Source: Macrostomum hystrix
Lineage: Eukaryota; Platyhelminthes; Macrostomidae
Direction: 5' to 3'
NCBI GenBank assembly: GCA_950097015.1
Contig: CATNEN010000029.1
Location: 4,731,501-4,795,500 of the forward strand
Length of the DNA stretch: 64,000 nucleotides
The position numbers and the translations under genes were made by a program. Shown one piece after another: positions 11,641 to 21,228 of the stretch (positions within the stretch are counted from its first letter, which is position 1; each line of letters begins with the position of its first letter). Under the pieces are notes generated by a model. The model was not told the DNA's origin and searched no databases. It saw only the letters and a list, made by a program, of their open reading frames with translations.

Positions 11641-12169
11641 CATTGCACAGAGGTTCCAAGTGTTTGAAGTCTAGAGAGGTCGGACTAAATGGTTTAGTAT
11701 AAAACACTAAATATAATTTCTGGTGTTTGCTGTCTGCGCTCGAGTATAAAGAACAATGACCCGAAGCTCTAGACCCTAGTCTCTATTGCCTTGTGCGAGC
11801 TCTAGCACAAGGGCGACGAGATAGGTGAGGAAAGACGCGATAGCTCATAAGCAAAGAGTTGATAGCTAGTATTGAGGCAGATAGTAACAGAGAGAAGGCC
11901 ATAGCACTATTAGGCAGGCATATGGACGGAAAGGAAATAATTTTTTTTAAATTTTTTTGTAACCTTCTGTGGCAATCACTCCTGTTTCTTTCGCAAATCT
12001 CTTTGCTAAGGCGATAAAATATTTTTGATTGCACAATTCTCGTTTCTAAATAGCATGCTATAAAGAGCAGAAAGTAGAGATTTCACGCTAAACTGTTTGA
12101 AGTTGATCGTTTTTTCTAGATTAAAAAATACATTTTGTTTTAGTGCGCAGTGATTATAGAACTGTACCG
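11641..12169. other. Spacer, no feature seen
   Basis: No splice-supported exon or repeat seen on either strand. Confidence 0.35.
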
Positions 12170-12337
12170 ATTACCCTCAATTACTCCTGCAGCTAATGCC
12201 GGAACCCATTTAACTGCTGAGTGAACTGAAGCAATAAATAGTTTAACTGTCTTGCTTAAAAGACGCAGGTTGCTCGAGTGGAGTCGGGAATCGAACCCCC
12301 GACCTTCAAGTCGTGAGTCCGACGTCAGAGTAATGGG
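12170..12337 (-). mobile_element. SINE-1 copy (minus orientation)
   Basis: On the minus strand: GACTCACGACTTGAAGGTC, then GGTTCGATTCCCGACTCC, then the family body ending near CATTAGCTGCAGG. This is the same order as the copy at 56245-56485. Confidence 0.75.
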
Positions 12338-13669
12338 CAGAATTGAATCTAACGGAGTCATCGTGATAGTAGTTATCAGCGCCAATATGAATAATGCAGA
12401 AAATATCACCGAACTACAAATATAGAATTCGTACGAGAGCTAGAGACGGAGAAAGTGGGGATTAAAGTGTTCTCCATGAAATTTCTCCCATCGTACACCT
12501 AGCTATCCAACATTCTCAGTGCCTATCTGGCCTGTCAAACTCAATCAACCAGTCCACGGGGCCCAGGTAAATAATATCCCCGAGCAGCTCAACCCTCGAG
12601 CTCAACTCAGCCTTTGTTGATAATTAATTATCTCTCGGAGTTTTGGGATATTTCTCCCAATTTTTCCAATAGCCCTCATTGTGCCTCATTCTCTATTCAG
12701 CTCGCAGCTGGCACTGCCTCAGAGACCGATTGCGTAATAACCATTTTTCATATCCCACCAGCAGACCTTCCCCACTCACTCTTTTATTGCACACTGACAA
12801 TGTCACTCTCGCCTTGGCGACAGTTGCCGCCATTGCTTGTTGAGCTAGACAAAGAATAGTGTTAGTCAGTTTGGTCACTTCAGATCCATCGGGCAAGCAA
12901 TAGTAGATTTACAACCCACTATATAGGTCACGACTGTCAAACTAAGAGAGTAAAATACACGAAAATATAATTTAGAAAGTCGTCTACCTATGGAATGCTT
13001 TCAAAATGGACAGACTAAAACTTACAGGTAGCTAGCAACGGCAGCAGCAGCAGCAGCAGCAGCAGCAGCGGCATTGGCTTCTCCATTCAGTGCCTGACCA
13101 TTCCTACTGCGGGTCAGCGGCCATCTTAAAAAATTCGCAGAAATTGATAAGCGAGCTCAAAAATGAAGTTGATAAAGGGAGAGCTGGAAATGTAGAGCTT
13201 TGCTAGTGGCAGTCTATAAAACACTCTCAGTGGTGAGGCATGCAGCCAGCCACAACAGAGCAAAGAAGGCCTGGGGCGGGGTTGGCCATTGCCAGCCATT
13301 TTTTCTCTTCATTTTATTGTCTGGCGAGCCTTGGCTTGAGGGCTGGCTTGGGGTGGGTGCTCTCGGACCACAGCCAACCACAGCGAGCGGTTCTCTTAAT
13401 AAGGGCAGATTCTAGCTCTCTCTTCTCCACTTTATATTCGCTTTTTCATAATTTCTTAATAATATAAGGTTGACAAATGGTCAGTTCAGCAGGTGAAGGC
13501 TAAAACATTTCAAGAAAATATATAATTATTTCTGTGAGTTGATGAAGCCCTATAGGCGTCTGCAATGACAGATGACAGGTTCATTAGCTAAATGCTTATA
13601 ATTTGGTCGATTTCTTTCATAGATTATTATAAGCAGAGATGCCACTGATGTCATTGTGTCATGTAACGC
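12338..13669. other. Spacer with a short CAG run
   Basis: Holds (GCA)n at 13041-13070. On the minus strand near 12790-12850 a short ATG frame ends at GTGAGTGG, a possible first exon, but nothing downstream supports it. Confidence 0.3.
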
Positions 13670-14480
13670 CCTCGCTCTCCCAATCTCTCTCCCACTCTCC
13701 CTCTCTATCTCTCTCCCTCTCTCCCTCTGTCCCTCTGTCCCTCACTCCCTCTGTCCTTCACTCCCTCTGTTCCTCTCTCCCTCTGTCCCTCTGTCCCTCA
13801 CTCCCTCACTCCCTCTGTCCCTCTGTCCCTCACTCCCTCACTCCCTCTGTCCCTCTCTCCCTCTGTCCCTCACTCCCTCTGTCCCTCACTCCCTCACTCC
13901 CTCTGTCCCTCTGTCCCTCACTCCCTCTGTCCCTCACTCCCTCACTCCCTCTGTCCCTCTGTCCCTCACTCCCTCACTCCCTCTGTCCCTCTCTCCCTCT
14001 GTCCCTCACTCCCTCACTCCCTCTGTCCCTCTGTCCCTCACTCCCTCTGTCCCTCTGTCCCTCACTCCCTCTGTCCCTCACTCCCTCACTCCCTCTGTCC
14101 CTCTGTCCCTCACTCCCTCTGTCCCTCACTCCCTCACTCCCTCTGTCCCTCTGTCCCTCACTCCCTCACTCCCTCTGTCCCTCTCTCCCTCTGTCCCTCA
14201 CTCCCTCACTCCCTCTGTCCCTGTCCCTCACTCCCTCACTCCCTCTGTCCCTCTGTCCCTCACTCCCTCTGTCCCTCTGTCCCTCTCTCCTTCACTCCCT
14301 GACTTCCTCTCTCCCTTTCTCCTTCACTCCCTGACTTCCTCTCTCCCTCTCTCCTTCACTCCCTGACTTCCTCTCTCCCTCTCTCCCTATATCTCACTCT
14401 CCCTCACTCCCTCTCTCCCTCTGTCTCACTCTCCCTCTCTTCCTTTCTCTCACTCTCCCTTTTCCCACTCTCAAACTCTC
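13670..14480. repeat. CT-rich minisatellite
   Basis: Irregular tandem array built from CCCTCTGT, CCCTCACT and CCCTCTCT octamers, strongly strand-asymmetric (pyrimidine on plus). Two plus frames are open as Ser/Leu/Pro peptides, an artefact of the repeat. Confidence 0.95.
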
Positions 14481-14929
14481 TCCCCCTCCGTCTCTCTTCA
14501 TTCCGCTTCTACTTTCTTAAAGAATCGAACTAGACTTGGAAACTGGTTGCTCTAGGATATATATTTGGGAATCGAATGCTGATTCACAACTACTTAAAGT
14601 AGTTGAGTTCGCTTTTAAAGGGGTTTTCAGCAGTTTTAAACTAGCGGACGTAAACCAAAGCAAAAAACATGTATGGTACGTGCTGTTGTGAAAGTACTTG
14701 ACGGAAAACTTTTAACTTATCCATGTTGATCCCATTTGCTACTCTAGCGACATAACTTTCGATAGCTAGAGCTGTAAAGCAAGAGGGTTGCACAAACAAA
14801 AAAAACGCCTTTTTATGTAAATTAACAACCATCAAAATATTAGAAAAACGAAATGACATAAATTTCCAGCGGCAGAAGCAGCATCAAAGACGGAGAACAG
14901 AAGACTAGACTTCAAAACTGACTGTCAGT
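14481..14929. other. Spacer, no feature seen
   Basis: Ordinary sequence between two arrays. Nothing I can support. Confidence 0.3.
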
Positions 14930-15748
14930 TCTGACACCGTCTGACACTAAACTGACTGCCAGTTCTGACTCTGTCTGACACTAAACTGACTGCCAGTTCT
15001 GACTCCGTCTGACACTAAACTGACTGTCAGTTCTGACTCCGTCTGACACTAAACTGACTGTCAGTTCTGACACCGTCTGACACTAAACTGACTGTCAGTT
15101 CTGACACCGTCTGACACTAAACTGACTGTCAGTTCTGACACCGTCTGACACTAAACTGACTGTCAGTTCTGACACCGTCTGACACTAAACTGACTGTCAG
15201 TTCTGACACCGTCTGACACTAAACTGACTGTCAGTTCTGACACCGTCTGACACTAAACTGACTGTCAGTTCTGACACCGTCTGACACTAAACTGACTGTC
15301 AGTTCTGACACCGTCTGACACTAAACTGACTGTCAGTTCTGACACCGTCTGACACTAAACTGACTGTCAGTTCTGACACCGTCTGACACTAAACTGACTG
15401 TCAGTTCTGACTCCGTCTGACACTAAACTGACTGTCAGTTCTGACTCCGTCTGACACTAAACCGACAGTCAGTTCTGACACCGTCTGACACTAAACTGAC
15501 TGTCAGTTCTGACACCGTCTGAAACTAAACTGACTGTCAGTTCTGACACCGTCTGACACTAAACTGACTGTCAGTTCTGACTCCGTCTGAAACTAAACTG
15601 ACTGTCAGTTCTGACTCCGTCTGACACTAAACTGACTGTCAGTTCTGACTCCGTCTGACGCTAAACTGACTGTCAGTTCTGACACCGTCTGACACTAAAC
15701 CGACAGTCAGTTCTGACACCGTCTGACACTAAACCGACAGTCAGTTCA
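14930..15748. repeat. 34-bp minisatellite with a palindrome in each unit
   Basis: About 24 copies of a 34-bp unit. Each contains AACTGACTGTCAGTT, a perfect 7-1-7 palindrome, followed by a CTGACACCGTCTGACACTA spacer (ACTCCGT variants). It abuts the 3' end of the Cys-loop receptor CDS; the TGA at 15746-15748 falls in the last partial unit. The array would therefore be transcribed as the 3' UTR. Confidence 0.95.
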
Positions 15749-16114
15749 GAAGCAGTCGGGCAGGAGTGTCTCGCAAACCGGCGCGGTGATGGCCATGGCG
15801 GCCCAGAAGACTGCGGCAAAGGCCATCCAACTCAGCGGGAGGGCCAGTCGGATCAGCTGACAGCAAAGAAGGCAGCACCGGCCGGTCTGGCGATGTCGGC
15901 GTCTTTGCCGTCGGCGATGACGTCGCTGGCTCAGGCGACATCCTGCAGTACCGATCCCTGCGCCGCCGAACAGGTCCAGATGGTCAGATGAGTCCGACAG
16001 TACGATGGCTGCGGCTGCGGCTGAAGGCGAGCGAGGCGCCTTCGAGTAGGCCGAACGGTATGCCATCTGAACCGGATGTCGGAATATCGGGAATCGGTTA
16101 TCGGCAGAATCCAA
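15746..16114 (-). CDS. Channel last exon: cytoplasmic loop end, TM4, stop
   Basis: Acceptor AACCACCTTGAG. Encodes a loop ending in an Arg-rich run (RRHRRRQRRRHRQ), then TM4 QLIRLALPLSWMAFAAVFWA and a short tail ending DCF-stop. The stop codon lies inside the first partial unit of the 34-bp array. Confidence 0.65.
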   Translation of the reverse strand: MDSADNRFPIFRHPVQMAYRSAYSKAPRSPSAAAAAIVLSDSSDHLDLFGGAGIGTAGCRLSQRRHRRRQRRRHRQTGRCCLLCCQLIRLALPLSWMAFAAVFWAAMAITAPVCETLLPDCF

Positions 16115-19100
16115 CTCAAGGTGGTTTTGAGACGGATTTGAAGCGGATTTGAGGCGAGATGGAGTTAAGCTTGAGTTGAGACGAATTTGAGGTGGATTTG
16201 AGGCGGATTTGAAGGGGATTTGAGGTGGATTTGAAGGGGATTTGAGGTGGATTTAAAGGGGATTTGAGGCGGATTTGAAGGGGATTTGGGGTGGATTTGA
16301 AGGGGATTTGAGGCGGATTTGAGGCGGATTTGAAGGGGATTTTAGGCGGATTTGAAGGGGATTTGAGGTGGATTTGAAGGGGATTTGAGTCGGATTTGAG
16401 GCGGATTTGAAGGGGATTTTAGGCGGATTTGAAGGGGATTTGAGGTGGATTTGAAGGGGATTTGAGTCGGATTTGAGGCGGATTTGAAGGGGATTTGAGG
16501 CGGATTTGAAGGGGATTTGAAGGGGATTTGAGGCGGATTTGATTCGGATTTGAGGTGAATTGTTAGTATGACTTTTAAGGTGAATTTTTTCTTGAATCGA
16601 TGGGAGTTAAGGTGGACTTTAAAGTTGATGTTGACTTAGATATTTAAGTGCCTTCGGAGCAATGAGGAGTTTTCGGAGTGTACGTCTGAGTTGAATTTTG
16701 TGTTGGATTAAAATTTGAATTTGAAGACGCAGTTTTCAGTTGGAGATGGGATTTCAGATTGCATCAAATTATATTTATTTTGACTTTGGGTGGATTTCGT
16801 AAATCAGAAGAGGGCAATGCTATCTTGACAGAATCGCACCGAGCCTCCATTCCTATTGGCATCGGCGGCGTCCTTGGCGCCACATTTCCCATTGTCGTCA
16901 TCGTCATCGTAATCTTCGTCGTCACCGCCGTTGGCGTCGCCTTCGCGAGCACCGGCGCCACCGTCGCCAGGGCGTTGGCGGCAGCAGAAGCAGCCGGCGC
17001 CGGTGTCCGCGCAGGCGGCTGAGTCGGCCGCGGCAGTGAGCAGGCAGCTGACTGTGACGAGGCAGGCGACCGCGTACCACACGTCAAGGCTTGTCAGGGG
17101 CCGCGGCGGCATCCAGGCCTGATGGATGCAAAAAAGTGCGTTGTGGCAGGTGTGGATTAGGCAATCAGGTGTGCGGATTTGACAAGCAGTTGTGCGGATT
17201 TGACAAGCAGTTGTGAGGATTTGACAAGCAGTTGTGAGGATTTGACAAGCAGTTGTGAGGATTTGACAAGCAGTTGTGAGGATTTGACAAGCAGTTGTGA
17301 GGATTTGACAATCAGGTGTGCAGATTAGACAGTCAGGTGTTTGGATTAGGCAGTCAGGTGCGGGGATTAGGCAGTCAGGTGTGGGGATTAGGCAGTCAGG
17401 TGTGTGGATTAGGCAGTCAGGTGCGGGGATTAGGCAGTCAGGTGTGCAGATTAGGCAGTCTGGTGTGTGGATTAGGCAGTCAGGTGTGCAGATTAGGCAG
17501 TCTGGTGTGTGGATTAGGCAGTCAGGTGTGCAGACTAGGCAGTAAGGTGTGTGGATTAGGCAGTCAGGTGTGTGGATTAGGCAGTCAGGTGCGGGGATTA
17601 GGCAATCAGGTGTGCAGATTAGGCAGTCAGGTGTGTGGATTAGGCAGTCAGGTGTGCAGATTAGGCAGTCTGGTGTGTGGATTAGGCAGTCAGGTGTGCA
17701 GACTAGGCAGTAAGGTGTGTGGATTAGGCAGTCAGGTGTGGGGATTAGGCAGTCAGGTGTGTGGATTAGGCAGTCAGGTGTGTGGATTAGGCAGTCTGGT
17801 GTGTGGATTAGGCAATCAGGTGTGCAGATTAGGCAGTCAGGTGTGTGGATTAGGCAGTCAGGTGTGTGGATTAGGCAGTCAGGTGTGTGGATTAGGCAGT
17901 CAGGTGTGTGGATTAGGCAGTCTGGTGTGTGGATTAGGCAATCAGGTGTGCAGATTAGGCAGTCAGGTGCGGGGATTAGGCAGTCAGGTGTGCAGATTAG
18001 GCAGTCTGGTGTGTGGATTAGGCAGTCAGGTGTGCAGATTAGGCAGTCTGGTGTGTGGATTAGGCAGTCAGGTGTGCAGACTAGGCAGTAAGGTGTGTGG
18101 ATTAGGCAGTCAGGTGTGGGGATTAGGCAGTCAGGTGTGTGGATTAGGCAGTCAGGTGTGTGGATTAGGCAGTCTGGTGTGTGGATTAGGCAATCAGGTG
18201 TGCAGATTAGGCAGTCAGGTGTGTGGATTAGGCAGTCAGGTGTGTGGATTAGGCAGTCAGGTGTGTGGATTAGGCAGTCAGGTGTGTGGATTAGGCAGTC
18301 TGGTGTGTGGATTAGGCAATCAGGTGTGCAGATTAGGCAGTCAGGTGTGTGGATTAGGCAGTCAGGTGTGTGGATTAGGCAGTCAGGTGTGTGGATTAGG
18401 CAGTCTGGTGTGTGGATTAGGCAGTCAGGTGTGCAGATTAGGCAGTCAGGTGTGTGGATTAGGCAGTCAGGTGTGCAGATTAGGCAGTCAGGTGTGTGGA
18501 TTAGGCAGTCAGGTGTGTGGATTAGGCAGTCAGGTGTGTGGATTAGGCAGTCAGGTGTGTGGATTAGGCAGTCAGGTGTGTGGATTAGGCAGTCAGGTGT
18601 GAGGATTGCCAGCCCGAAGTCCAACCTGAACAAGGCAGTGCAGTAGCAGCAAATTTAGCCAGATCCTGGCGTTGGGGCTTCGCCTAAACAGGAACAGTGA
18701 CGATAGGCTCAGCAGGGTCAGGAGGCCCGACATGGCGCATTGGCGCAACAGCGGAGAGCTCCAAAGGTTGGATCTGACGCACACATGCGCCTGAAGCTTC
18801 AGGCCGACTGCTGAAGCCGCTGAAGGTGGTCAAGGAAATCTGATTTCATTTATTGTTTAAACCTGGAGCAGGTTTTTAAGCAGCCAAATCTAAAGTGATT
18901 CAGGAAGAGAAACATATAATCATTATGTTGTATTGATTGTAATGTTAATTATTTTATTTATTAATTAACCAATATGGGTTCGCCATTGAGGTTCATACAG
19001 AGTAAGGTTAGTTGTCCTTGTCTCCAGAGTCTTTAACAAGAATCGCTGAATATGTCGACGATGCTGACTCGGACGGCTTTGAAAGTCAGTTCATCGTAAA

Positions 19101-20906
19101 GGGTGGAAAATTTTGATCCAAATGGTTGACTGACTTATATGACGCAATATTCAATCCTTCAGACCACATAAATTTCCCCATGGATCATATGGCTGAACTC
19201 ACTCTCGCCTATTGTGTCAGCAGACTCAGAGACTCGATAGACCAGAGAGTTGCTGCCATCGCGCAGTCTGGAGCAGTTCAACCGGTGCTTGTCGCTTAGC
19301 GTGGCCCGAACCGACCGACTGTTTCTTGGATGGGCTGTAGATGCGGCTTTTATGAGTTAAATATTTGATTCAAAACAGACAAAAGGAACAAAAGACTCAC
19401 TCTCTTCAAAGGCCAGTGTGCAAAGGTGGTCTCCGAGCGGGTGCTGCGAGCTTTGACCGTTGCACTTTACACTAACCCGGTACCTAATGTGGGGGACATA
19501 GTTTAGACCGTTTCAATTAGAGTTGCGAATGTGTTAAGAAGAGGCGTGAAGCTGCGAGAGTGGGAGTTCTTAAGAGGAGTGAGTTGGCAAACTGCGAGGG
19601 AAGAGGTGTTAAGAGAAGGCGTGAGGCGGCTGTCTGAGAGGAGAGGAGAGGTGTTAAGAGAAGGCGTGAGGCGGCTGTCTGAGAGGAGAGGAGAGGTGTT
19701 AAGAGAAGGCTTGAGGCGGCTGTCTGAGAGGAGAGGAGAGGTGTTAAGAGAAGGCGTGAGGCGGCTGTCTGAGAGGAGAGGAGAGGTGTTAAGAGAAGGC
19801 TTGAGGCGGCTGTCTGAGAGGAGAGGAGAGGTGTTAAGAGAAGGCGTGAGGCGGCTGTCTGAGAGGAGAGGAGAGGTGTTAAGAGAAGGCGTGAGGCGGC
19901 TGTCTGAGAGGAGAGGAGAGGTGTTAAGAGAAGGCGTGAGGCGGCTGTCTGAGAGGAGAGGAGAGGTGTTAAGAGAAGGCGTGAGGCGGCTGTCTGAGAG
20001 GAGAGGAGAGGTGTTAAGAGAAGGCGTGAGGCGGCTGTCTGAGAGGAGAGGAGAGGTGTTAAGAGAAGGCGTGAGGCGGCTGTCTGAGAGGAGAGGAGAG
20101 CTGTTAAGAGAAGGCGTGAGGCGGCTGTCTGAGAGGAGAGGAGAGCTGTTACGAGCTAAGAGAAGGCGTGAGGCGGCTGTCTGAGAGGAGGGGAGAGGTG
20201 TTAAGAGAGGCGTGAGGCGGCTGTCTGAGAGGAGGGGAGAGGTGTTAAGAGAGGCGTGAGGCGGCTGTCTGAGAGGAGAGGAGAGCTGTTACGAGCTAAG
20301 AGAAGGCGTGAGGCGGCTGTCTGAGAGGAGGGGAGAGGTGTTAAGAGAGGCGTGAGGCGGCTGTCTGCGAGGGAGAGGTGAAAAGAGAAAGCGCGAGGAG
20401 GCTGTCTTAGAAGCAGGATGTCGTAAGGTGAATGCCTGTAAGGAAGATTACGTTAACAGAAGGCTTAAAATGGCTTACCAGAGCCGGTACACTACTGCCC
20501 TGTCACCACCAGCTAGCTGCAGGTAAAGCGAGTTCTGATCCTCCTTCATGGTCAGCGCGTTCACAAAGGCAAACTGCGGTGTCCACAGGTTCTGACGATT
20601 CAGCGGCACCAACTGCAGGTCCTCCTGAAGCAGCGCCAAGAAGCGGTGCCGCCAGCGCAGGTCCAGGGTGATAGAGGCGTCGAGGACCTGGTTTTTTGAG
20701 AATCAGCAAATTTTCGATGATCATATTGCCTCAGCTTGAAAAACACCCAGATTTGTACCTGGTTTTCAAACTGCAGCACCTGCCGAATACCAAGCGAGAC
20801 ATTCAACAGGCCGCTGATTGAGTCGCCCCGTGGCGCCATCTCCGGGACGTCCATGTTCATGTACAGCGAGCGAATCTGCTCCTTCACTGACTCCGTGCTT
20901 AGGGCT
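15746..20906 (-). CDS. Cys-loop ligand-gated ion channel subunit (5' end missing)
   Basis: Seven phase-consistent minus-strand exons (20759-20906, 20479-20687, 19401-19483, 19203-19334, 18626-18819, 16840-17118, 15746-16114) give about 470 residues and a stop. Order: extracellular strands (NVSLGIRQVLQFENQ, TLDLRW, LWTPQFAFVNA), a Cys-loop with exactly 13 residues between the Cys (C-N-G..HPLGDHL-C), TM1 (MSGLLTLLSLSSLFLF), a short TM1-TM2 turn, TM2, TM3 after PPRPLTSLDVWYAVACL, a TM3-TM4 loop with an acidic run (DEDYDDDDDNG) and a basic run, and TM4 (IRLALPLSWMAFAAVFWAAM). Members form pentameric channels in the plasma membrane, often at synapses. The usual Phe-Pro-x-Asp of the Cys-loop is His-Pro-Leu-Gly-Asp, so it is divergent; ligand and ion selectivity cannot be read. 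The signal-peptide exon was not found. Confidence 0.75.
16137..16560. repeat. 11-bp minisatellite
   Basis: Tandem GGATTTGAGGC / GGATTTGAAGG 11-mers, often paired into 22-bp units. In the intron before the last exon of the channel gene. Confidence 0.95.
16840..17118 (-). CDS. Channel exon: TM3 and start of the cytoplasmic loop
   Basis: Acceptor CTTTTTTTGCATCCATCAG. Encodes MPPRPLTSLDVWYAVACLVT, the conserved TM2-TM3 linker and TM3, then a Cys/Gly/Asp-rich loop. The 3' end is my best choice (GGCTCG before GTGCGA) and is less certain than the start. Confidence 0.65.
17160..18605. repeat. 21-bp minisatellite, about 68 copies
   Basis: Unit TTAGGCAGTCAGGTGTGTGG plus A, with GCAGA, GGGGA and CTGGTG variants; a subfamily (GTGAGGATTTGACAAGCAGT) occupies 17165-17310. 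Variant order repeats, for example the GACTAGGCAGTAAGG variant at about 17530, 17700 and 18080, showing block duplication. Entirely inside the TM2-TM3 intron. Because 21 is a multiple of three, most frames are open. Confidence 0.97.
18626..18819 (-). CDS. Channel exon: pre-TM1, TM1 and TM2
   Basis: Acceptor CTTGACCACCTTCAG; reads LKLQAHVCVRSNLW, then TM1 MSGLLTLLSLSSLFLF, the turn RRSPNA, and TM2 RIWLNLLLLHCLVQ. Phase 1 in, phase 0 out. The donor GTTGGA is non-ideal and the 21-bp array begins about 25 bp beyond it. Confidence 0.65.
19015..19135. repeat. Dispersed repeat copy, unnamed
   Basis: The minus strand shares GTCGACATATTCAGCGATT and GACAAGGACAACTAAC, in order, with the plus strand at 33430-33515. 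The complementary strand of both copies reads a short open peptide (IAEYVDDADSD and IAEYLDYADVD), suggesting a decayed mobile-element coding fragment. Confidence 0.6.
19203..19334 (-). CDS. Channel exon: late ligand-binding strands
   Basis: Acceptor CATCTACAG (or an in-frame AAAAG 12 bp upstream), donor GTGAGT. Encodes NSRSVRATLSDKHRLNCSRL and DGSNSLVYRVSES, hydrophilic beta-rich sequence expected between Cys-loop and TM1. Supported by phase more than by similarity. Confidence 0.5.
19401..19483 (-). CDS. Channel exon: Cys-loop
   Basis: 83 bp. Encodes YRVSVKCNGQSSQHPLGDHL then CTLAFEE. The two Cys are separated by 13 residues, the hallmark spacing. Acceptor CCCACATTAG and donor GTGAGT match the phases of both neighbours. 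The intron upstream holds the 45-bp array. Confidence 0.8.
19590..20395. repeat. 45-bp minisatellite, about 17 copies
   Basis: Unit of 45 bp containing GTGTTAAGAGAAGGCGTGAG and CGGCTGTCTGAGAGGAGAGG. On the minus strand each unit reads a pyrimidine tract ending CTCTCCTCTCAG, a strong splice-acceptor consensus. It lies between two channel exons. On the plus strand it is open as a 15-residue repeat (VLREGVRRLSERRGE), which I do not take as coding. Confidence 0.97.
20479..20687 (-). CDS. Channel exon: loop D/A/E region
   Basis: After a 71-bp intron. Encodes VLDASITLDLRWRHRFLALL, then LVPLNRQNLWTPQFAFVNAL, aligning with the W-x-D and I-W-x-P-D segments of the family. Ends ..VVYRLW with donor GTAAGC in phase 2. 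Confidence 0.75.
20759..20906 (-). CDS. Channel exon: N-terminal extracellular strands
   Basis: Acceptor ACATGACGCAG, donor GTACAA. Encodes ALSTESVKEQIRSLYMNMDV, then GLLNVSLGIRQVLQFENQ, the family's first strands (x-V-x-L-x-I-x-x-V-x-x). Starts in phase 2, so an upstream exon is required. Confidence 0.7.
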
Positions 20907-21039
20907 CTGCGTCATGTTTTTGATTGGACTTTTATTGCGAAGGCAAAGTTAAGTTTCTCATTTTCATCTGGTATTAAAAACATACTGATTGCTACTTTTG
21001 ATATAGGCACTTTTGAATCTGGTTCTAAAATGTTCAGAA

Positions 21040-21228
21040 CCGTGAGAGGCGTGAGGTGGCTGTGTTGAGGGAGGGTCACTGAGAGATAAGGTTTGAGGTG
21101 GCTGTTCTGTAGGAGGGTCGCTAAGTGAGAAGGCGTGAGGTGGCTGTTCTGTAGGAGGGTCGCTAAGTGAGAAGGCGCGAGGTGGCTGTTCTCTAGGAGG
21201 GTCGCTTAGAGAGATGGCGTGAGGTGTT
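21040..21228. repeat. About 42-bp minisatellite, 4 copies
   Basis: Units containing GCGTGAGGTGGCTGTTCTGT and AGGAGGGTCGCTAAGTGAGA. The GCGTGAGG-GGCTGT core resembles the 45-bp array at 19590, so the two may share an origin. Confidence 0.85.

Noticed and set aside
10723-11643. 306-codon frame of ISYYPSVITHQLLP repeats
   Set aside because: Stop-free reading of the 14-bp array with no splice or family support.
13639-14366. Ser/Leu/Pro-rich plus frames
   Set aside because: CT-rich tandem repeat read in two frames at once.
16804-18633. 609-codon minus frame (IHTPDCL repeats) and 428-codon plus frame (GLGSQVC repeats)
   Set aside because: Products of the 21-bp array. Only the end of the minus frame, 16840-17118, is a real exon by splice sites and TM3 similarity.
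18593-18784. Adhesion-type GPCR TM1-TM2
   Set aside because: First impression from LLTLLSLSSLFLF and NLLLL. Phase continuity with a Cys-loop exon upstream and a TM3 linker downstream fits a pentameric channel far better.
19531-20184. 217-codon frame VLREGVRRLSERRGE repeated
   Set aside because: Attractive 15-residue repeats, but they lie antisense in a channel-gene intron and follow from a 45-bp period.
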